Shown here: positions 6,024-9,894 of the stretch, one piece after another
Layout of the letters: every line of letters starts with the position of its first letter
Position numbering within the stretch: position 1 is the stretch's first letter
Source: Candidatus Thorarchaeota archaeon
GTDB lineage: Archaea > Asgardarchaeota > Thorarchaeia > Thorarchaeales > Thorarchaeaceae
Assembly: GCA_016840965.1 (NCBI GenBank)
Contig: JAEORI010000097.1
Span: 1 to 9,894 of the forward strand
DNA length: 9,894 bases
Reading direction: 5' to 3'
The notes under the pieces: generated by a model
Seen by the model: only the letters and a program-made list of their open reading frames with translations
What the model was told of the DNA's origin: nothing
Database searches by the model: none
Position numbers and translations under genes: made by a program

Positions 6024-6168
6024 AGATTAAGTGGGCTAATGACTGTTTGTCTTACAATCTCATATCTTGATTGCCCAAAATCGCTATTTTATTGGTTTTA
6101 TTTGTACGGAGTCAATTCCGATTAATTTATGTGCAAGTCATCATGCGGCGTTCATGTCATTAACTAGC

Positions 6169-6174
6169 GGTGAG
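6169..6174 (+). promoter_or_regulatory. Ribosome binding site that fixes the TTG start of glutamate dehydrogenase
   Basis: GGTGAG lies 9 bases before TTG 6184. An upstream ATG at 6154 in the same frame is cut off by TGA at 6175-6177, so the TTG is the first usable start codon. Confidence 0.7.
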
Positions 6175-6183
6175 TGAGTACCA

Positions 6184-7536
6184 TTGGATAAGTACATAGA
6201 GAGTGTATACAACCGTGTCATTGAGAAAGATCCTGATCAAAAGGTCTTTCATCAAGCTGTTTTAGAAGTACTAGAATCCCTTGAACCTGCAATCAAGAAA
6301 TATCCTAAGTACAAGGAATACTCTATTCTTGAGAGAATTACTGAACCTGAGCGTATAATTCAATTCCGTATTCCTTGGAAAGATAGAGATGGCAAGATAC
6401 AGGTTAATCGTGGATATAGAATTCAATTCAACTCAGCTATTGGCCCCTACAAAGGAGGTCTTAGGTTCCACCCCACAGTCAACCAAGGTGTTTTGAAATT
6501 CCTCGGTTTCGAGCAGGTCTTTAAGAACAGTCTGACAACGCTTCCGATGGGTGGTGGCAAAGGTGGTTCTGACTTTGATCCAAAAGGCAAGACAGATGCG
6601 GAAGTTGAGAATTTTTGCGAGAGTCTAATGTTTGAGCTCTACAGACACATTGGTCAATTCATAGATGTGCCCGCTGGAGATATAGGTGTAGGTGCTCGTG
6701 AGATTGGATACCTCTATGGTGCATACCGAAAAATCACGAATAATCATGGCACCTGTGTTCTCACTGGAAAAGGTGCTGGTTGGGGCGGTTCGCTGATTCG
6801 ACCTGAAGCGACTGGTTATGGTTGTGTCTATTTTGTTCAGGAAATGCTAAAGACTCATGGCGAAGATATGAAAGGCAAGATTGCTGTTGTTTCTGGTTCT
6901 GGTAATGTTGCCCAATATGCTTCTGAGAAATGTATTCAGCTGGGTGCAAAAGTTATAGCAATGAGCGACTCGACAGGTTGGATTCACGATCCAGATGGTA
7001 TTGATGAAGAAAAACTGGCATGGATTATGGATTTGAAGAATGTCCGAAGAGGTCGTATCCAAGAATATGCTGAGCATTTTAAGGTGGATTACACTGAAAC
7101 TAAAAATGGGACTCCATGGAGCCTTAAGTGTGATATTGCACTTCCAAGTGCAACTCAAAACGAGGTAGATGCAAAGGAAGCAAAAATGCTCGTTGATAAT
7201 GGTGTGCTAGCTGTTGGTGAAGGTGCCAATATGCCAACAGTCCCAGAAGGTGTTGAAATCTTTATTGAGAACAAAATCCTCTTTGGGCCTGGGAAAGCAG
7301 CTAATGCTGGTGGTGTTTCAGTATCAGGACTTGAGATGGCTCAGAATAGTCAACGTTTCTTCTGGACCCGTGAAGAGGTTGATGCCAAACTACACCAAAT
7401 CATGCAGAATATTCATGCTAATGCATACAAGACATCAGAACTTTTTGGTAAGAAAGGTAACTATGTCATTGGTGCGAATATCGCAGGGTTCCTGAAAGTT
7501 GCAGACGCAATGATTGATCAAGGTCATCGCGCATAG
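6184..7536 (+). CDS. gdhA: NADP-type glutamate dehydrogenase, bacterial class
   Basis: Interconverts 2-oxoglutarate plus ammonia and glutamate using NAD(P)H, the cytoplasmic entry of ammonia into amino acids. The 450 residues align almost end to end with E. coli GdhA (447). Motifs: ERIIQFRIPW (56-65), QVNRGYRIQFNSAIGPYKGGLRFHP (73-97, substrate lysine K90), FLGFEQVFKNSLTTLPMGGGKGGSDFDPKGK (catalytic lysine K126), VPAGDIGVGAREIG (162-175, catalytic D165), TGKGAGWGGSLIRPEATGYG, the Rossmann-fold loop SGSGNVAQYASEK (237-249), MSDSTG (260-265, matching the NADP-type SDSSG), and GKAANAGGVSVSGLEMAQNSQR near the end. Archaea usually carry the shorter (about 415-420) class, so transfer from bacteria is likely. 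The TTG start is forced by an upstream in-frame TGA and supported by GGTGAG. The gene stands alone, with its own terminator. Confidence 0.97.
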   Translation: MDKYIESVYNRVIEKDPDQKVFHQAVLEVLESLEPAIKKYPKYKEYSILERITEPERIIQFRIPWKDRDGKIQVNRGYRIQFNSAIGPYKGGLRFHPTVNQGVLKFLGFEQVFKNSLTTLPMGGGKGGSDFDPKGKTDAEVENFCESLMFELYRHIGQFIDVPAGDIGVGAREIGYLYGAYRKITNNHGTCVLTGKGAGWGGSLIRPEATGYGCVYFVQEMLKTHGEDMKGKIAVVSGSGNVAQYASEKCIQLGAKVIAMSDSTGWIHDPDGIDEEKLAWIMDLKNVRRGRIQEYAEHFKVDYTETKNGTPWSLKCDIALPSATQNEVDAKEAKMLVDNGVLAVGEGANMPTVPEGVEIFIENKILFGPGKAANAGGVSVSGLEMAQNSQRFFWTREEVDAKLHQIMQNIHANAYKTSELFGKKGNYVIGANIAGFLKVADAMIDQGHRA

Positions 7537-7544
7537 ATTGAAAT

Positions 7545-7585
7545 TTGCAGTTCCCACTTTTGGGCACTGCAATTCTCCCTTTTTT
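7545..7585 (+). terminator. Hairpin plus T-tract terminator of gdhA
   Basis: TTGCAGTTCCC (7545-7555) and GGGCACTGCAA (7562-7572) form an 11-position stem with one mismatch around an ACTTTT loop. Six Ts follow at 7580-7585. It starts 8 bases after the gdhA stop. The minus-strand reading lacks a following T-run, so it serves the rightward gene. Confidence 0.75.
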
Positions 7586-7599
7586 GAATTATTGAGTAA

Positions 7600-8205
7600 C
7601 TATCGTTTAATAATTTCTAAAAGCTCAGCGAGTCTTCTTTTTACATCAGACTCAACCGTACTAAGTTCAGCGAGTTGTCGAATGTGTAAAATGCGACTTT
7701 CCCTATATTTTCCTTCAGAAATTTTGCCTGTTCGACGTTGGATTTCGAGCTTATCTGATTCTGCGTTTATTTCATTACGTCGGGCTGTTACCAAATCAAA
7801 TCCTTGCTTTAGGGACATCCATTCAATCATAGCATGGGACTTTTCTTCTTCTAATCTTTCTCTTCTTTGACGTTCGTGTTCAGCTTGTTTTAATTGCCTA
7901 TTAGCAGCGCGAATTTCCTTCTGAATCTCATATAATCTACTCTCTACTTCTCTTTTCACTTGTACAATCTGAGTGGATTCAGACCATTTCTCACGGTATA
8001 ATGTAATGTGTTCTTGATCCGTGATTTCACCATTTTCTAGCTGTCGATCTATTTGACTAAGTTCTGTTTGCACATCGAGAAGTTGTTTCTTTATCTCATC
8101 ATACGATTTCCTAAGAGAAATCCACTCCACACTATATTGAGATAATACTTCTTTTGGATCGACATAGTATTCATCCTTTGGCGGAGCTCCTTCATGGTGA
8201 CTCAT
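7600..8205 (-). CDS. Coiled-coil protein with two tandem copies of one module
   Basis: No known family recognised. The 201-residue, highly charged protein is predicted almost wholly helical and coiled-coil, with no membrane segment or cysteine. It is built from two copies of a module of about 73 residues (27-99 and 128-200) with a constant offset of 101 residues and no gaps. Matching points are EWISLR/EWMSLK, Asp36/Asp137, NGEIT/TGKIS (58-62/159-163), Val87/Val188 and RLYEI/RLAEL (90-94/191-195). The copies are joined by a very basic and acidic helix (QAEHERQRRERLEEEK, 107-122). The G-[EK]-I-[TS]-[DE] turn inside each module would break the helix and make an antiparallel hairpin, resembling the 'G-K-I-S-E' turn of SHOCT-like short domains. 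ATG 8205 is well supported by AGGAG 9 bases upstream. A structural or scaffolding role is likely (inference). Confidence 0.85.
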   Translation of the reverse strand: MSHHEGAPPKDEYYVDPKEVLSQYSVEWISLRKSYDEIKKQLLDVQTELSQIDRQLENGEITDQEHITLYREKWSESTQIVQVKREVESRLYEIQKEIRAANRQLKQAEHERQRRERLEEEKSHAMIEWMSLKQGFDLVTARRNEINAESDKLEIQRRTGKISEGKYRESRILHIRQLAELSTVESDVKRRLAELLEIIKR

Positions 8206-8214
8206 CTTATCTGA

Positions 8215-8219
8215 CTCCT
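8215..8219 (-). promoter_or_regulatory. Shine-Dalgarno of the coiled-coil gene
   Basis: AGGAG on the minus strand lies 9 bases before ATG 8205 and fixes the start. Upstream, an imperfect inverted repeat GCATTCCT-C-AGGAAATGC (8226-8243, one extra A) falls in the leader. A TATA-like CATATTAG lies near 8263-8270. Confidence 0.55.
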
Positions 8220-8342
8220 ATAGTCGCATTCCTCAGGAAATGCCTGACTTAAGGTATTTTCTAATATGCTGTGCACGCCTATCTTAATTTTATTTTAAAA
8301 AACCTATCCGCTTAAGAGGCAGATATGTATCATCCATAATTG

Positions 8343-9422
8343 ATGTGCTTAAGAGTGAACATCGACATCGACCTTGTGCCAAAAGAGGAAAGAAAAGAAA
8401 AGCCAAGTGATGTTTTGCAAGTGACCTTTGGCACCATCTTTTCTGATCATATGTTTTCTATGGTTTATAATGGGACTCATTGGACAAATGCTAGGATTCA
8501 TCCATTTGGACCTCTCTCCCTAAGCCCTGCTGCATTATGTCTCCATTATGCACAGGGAATCTTTGAAGGGATGAAAGCTTATCGCAGGGGTGAGCGTGTT
8601 CTTCTTTTCAGACCCGATATGAACTTTAAGCGGCTCAATTCATCTGCAGAACGGATGGTGATGCCAAAGATAGATATTGACTTCGCTTTGCACTCCCTTA
8701 AGGAGTTACTAAAGATTGACTCTGATTGGGTTCCTGAAGTGCCAGGTAGTTCTCTCTACATTCGCCCTACTATGATTGGAACTGAGCCCAAGCTTGGTGT
8801 TCGTCCTTCAGCTGTATGTCTTTACTATATCATACTTAGTCCAGTAGGTCCTTACTTCAAGGAAGGATTCGCACCTGTGAAGATTTTTGTTAGTGACAAA
8901 TATGTTCGCGCAGTAAAAGGTGGGACGGGTGCAGCAAAGGCAAGTGGAAATTATGCTGCTGGTTTACTTGCTGGAACAGATGCATCCAAGGTTAGCTGTT
9001 CTCAAGTTCTATGGCTAGATGCTCTGGAGCACAAATGGTTAGAAGAGATTGGTACCATGAATATAGTAGTCCGATTTGATGATGAAGTTGCCACACCTCC
9101 ACTCTCAGGTTCGATTCTTCCTGGTGTCACCCGTGATTCAGTACTTACATTATGTAAGGACTATGGCTATTCAGTAAATGAGAGGCAAATATCGATCGAT
9201 GAGGTGATTGAAGGTGTCCACACTGGCAAAGTCCTCGAGATGTTTGGTTGTGGAACCGCTGCAATCATAGCTCCAGTTGGATCTTTATGGTACAAGAACC
9301 AGTCAAATCAGATTGCCAATGGTAAAACTGGCAAATTAACTCAGCAACTCTTTGATGATCTAATTGGAATTCAGTCTGGCGAACGAGAAGACCCTCATGG
9401 CTGGGTTGTACCCGTGGAATAG
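8343..9422 (+). CDS. ilvE: Branched-chain amino acid aminotransferase, class II (eukaryote/bacterial type)
   Basis: A PLP enzyme that moves the amino group between Val/Leu/Ile and 2-oxoglutarate, the last step of their synthesis or the first of their breakdown. It has 359 residues from ATG 8343. Fold-type IV landmarks: FGTIFSDHMF (29-38), LHYAQGIFEGMKAYR (67-81), FRPDMNFKRLNSSAERM (89-105), SLYIRPTMIGTEPKLGV (137-153), LSPVGPYF (165-172), the PLP lysine K199 in GGTGAAKASGNYA, EIGTMN, PPLSGSILPGVTRDSVL and EMFGCGTAAIIAPVG. Resemblance to human BCAT is strong from residue 6 on. The human redox CxxC in the TAC-x-x-C segment is replaced by alanines, so that redox switch is missing. Most archaea have the shorter IlvE (about 300), so transfer is plausible. 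TTG 8340 or GTG 8355 are alternative starts; none has a good Shine-Dalgarno. Glutamate from the neighbouring gdhA could be its amino donor. Confidence 0.96.
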   Translation: MCLRVNIDIDLVPKEERKEKPSDVLQVTFGTIFSDHMFSMVYNGTHWTNARIHPFGPLSLSPAALCLHYAQGIFEGMKAYRRGERVLLFRPDMNFKRLNSSAERMVMPKIDIDFALHSLKELLKIDSDWVPEVPGSSLYIRPTMIGTEPKLGVRPSAVCLYYIILSPVGPYFKEGFAPVKIFVSDKYVRAVKGGTGAAKASGNYAAGLLAGTDASKVSCSQVLWLDALEHKWLEEIGTMNIVVRFDDEVATPPLSGSILPGVTRDSVLTLCKDYGYSVNERQISIDEVIEGVHTGKVLEMFGCGTAAIIAPVGSLWYKNQSNQIANGKTGKLTQQLFDDLIGIQSGEREDPHGWVVPVE

Positions 9423-9435
9423 TTCAGTACTACCG

Positions 9436-9828
9436 TTACTCGAGACCTAGTTCCTCACGTTCAGCATCAGAAACATCTGGTTCCTCAGTTTCCAAGCTAT
9501 CCCAAGCAGGAGGTGGGTCTAGCGAAGAATCTTCGGGAGAATACTCTGATTCGTCTGTTTCTTCAAAGTATTCCATTGGTGGAAGTTCTTCCTCTTCTTC
9601 CTCTTCCTCCTCCTCATCAATATCTTGTAGTCTGAATTCAGCTACAAGTTTTCCTTCTTCTATCTTCTCCAATAACATTCTGAACATTCGTTCAACAACT
9701 ATACTGCGACCTTTTGCTTCAAACTCGATATTACCAATTTCGAATTCAACCTCACAATAGTCGACTTTCTTGCCTTTCTTTTTGTCTATGCCTTCCTCGA
9801 TATTTTCTTCCTCTGACACGATATTCAC
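9436..9828 (-). CDS. Small acidic protein with polyglutamate tract
   Basis: Not recognised. It has 130 residues if translation starts at GTG 9828. Residues 22-57 look like a small folded unit: two strands (VDYCEVEFEIG and NIEFEAKGRS) followed by a helix (VVERMFRMLLEKIEEG). Then LVAEFRLQDI leads into ten consecutive Glu (72-81; DNA 9586-9615) and a disordered acidic tail rich in Glu, Asp, Ser and Pro that ends EELGLE. The protein carries a very high net negative charge, so it may bind a basic partner or nucleic-acid-binding protein; this is inference. The frame stays open upstream to the window edge without ATG, GTG or TTG. The GTG is therefore the first start inside the window, and a longer protein beginning outside cannot be excluded. 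The TATA-like box at 9854-9861 favours a leaderless GTG start. Confidence 0.7.
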   Translation of the reverse strand: MNIVSEEENIEEGIDKKKGKKVDYCEVEFEIGNIEFEAKGRSIVVERMFRMLLEKIEEGKLVAEFRLQDIDEEEEEEEEEELPPMEYFEETDESEYSPEDSSLDPPPAWDSLETEEPDVSDAEREELGLE

Positions 9829-9853
9829 CGGTTTCGTTTGTAGTACCTCACTC

Positions 9854-9861
9854 CTAATAAA
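9854..9861 (-). promoter_or_regulatory. TATA-like box of the acidic-protein gene
   Basis: TTTATTAG on the minus strand is centred about 30 bases before GTG 9828, the distance expected for a leaderless archaeal transcript. GGAG and GAGG elements between them lie too far from the GTG (more than 15 bases) to act as Shine-Dalgarno sites for it. Confidence 0.4.
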
Positions 9862-9894
9862 CCGTATCGATACTCCGAAGCATTTTAGTGTTGA

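Noticed and set aside
6139..6145. ATGATGA on the minus strand resembling a C box of an archaeal C/D guide RNA.
   Set aside because: No CTGA D box follows at a suitable distance, so there is no guide RNA structure.
6761..7495. Open frames on both strands inside gdhA.
   Set aside because: They are out-of-frame shadows of a complete, strongly conserved glutamate dehydrogenase.
540..8702. Several CTTAAG palindromes through the window (for example 540, 3250, 8248, 8311, 8348, 8697) as a possible uptake or methylation motif.
   Set aside because: There are somewhat more than chance would give, but they lie in genes and gaps alike with no common flanking pattern.

Overview
The window reads as a piece of an archaeal chromosome of moderate, AT-leaning composition. 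An Asgard archaeon of the Thorarchaeota type is my best guess, but only a guess. The archaeal signs are a 59-residue histone-fold protein, a divergent PRPP synthetase, a PAC2-like protein, small winged-helix and zinc-ribbon proteins, TATA-like boxes 25-45 bases ahead of starts, and a mix of Shine-Dalgarno-led and apparently leaderless genes, several with TTG or GTG starts. Two metabolic enzymes, a 450-residue NADP-type glutamate dehydrogenase and a 359-residue class-II branched-chain aminotransferase, are of the bacterial/eukaryotic kind rather than the usual archaeal kind.

Layout. 1-307: 3' end of an AIR-synthase/HypE-related gene. 294-1073 (minus): SurE phosphatase, overlapping the former tail to tail. 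1206-1385 (minus): short histone-fold protein followed by a hairpin terminator. 1386-1624: the largest gene-free stretch, with promoters for both sides. 1625-2422: membrane protein with a C-terminal helix-hairpin-helix domain. 2419-3174 (minus): nucleoside (uridine-type) phosphorylase. 3286-3510: small winged-helix protein. 3525-4511 (minus): PRPP-synthetase-like protein. 4639-5364: helical protein with a C-terminal zinc ribbon. 5361-6023 (minus): PAC2-like protein. 6184-7536: glutamate dehydrogenase with a hairpin terminator. 7600-8205 (minus): duplicated coiled-coil protein. 8343-9422: branched-chain aminotransferase. 9436-9828 (minus): small acidic protein.

Organisation. From 1625 onward strand alternates at every gene, so there are no operons. 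Convergent pairs end within a few bases of each other or overlap, and divergent pairs share short promoter regions. No mobile elements, CRISPR arrays, tRNA or rRNA genes were seen.

Functional links (inferred). SurE, the nucleoside phosphorylase and the PRPP-synthetase-like protein could form a nucleotide-to-ribose-phosphate-to-PRPP salvage route. Glutamate dehydrogenase and the branched-chain aminotransferase share the glutamate/2-oxoglutarate pair and would link ammonia assimilation to Val/Leu/Ile metabolism. The least understood genes are the membrane-anchored helix-hairpin-helix protein, the zinc-ribbon protein, the duplicated coiled-coil protein and the acidic protein.
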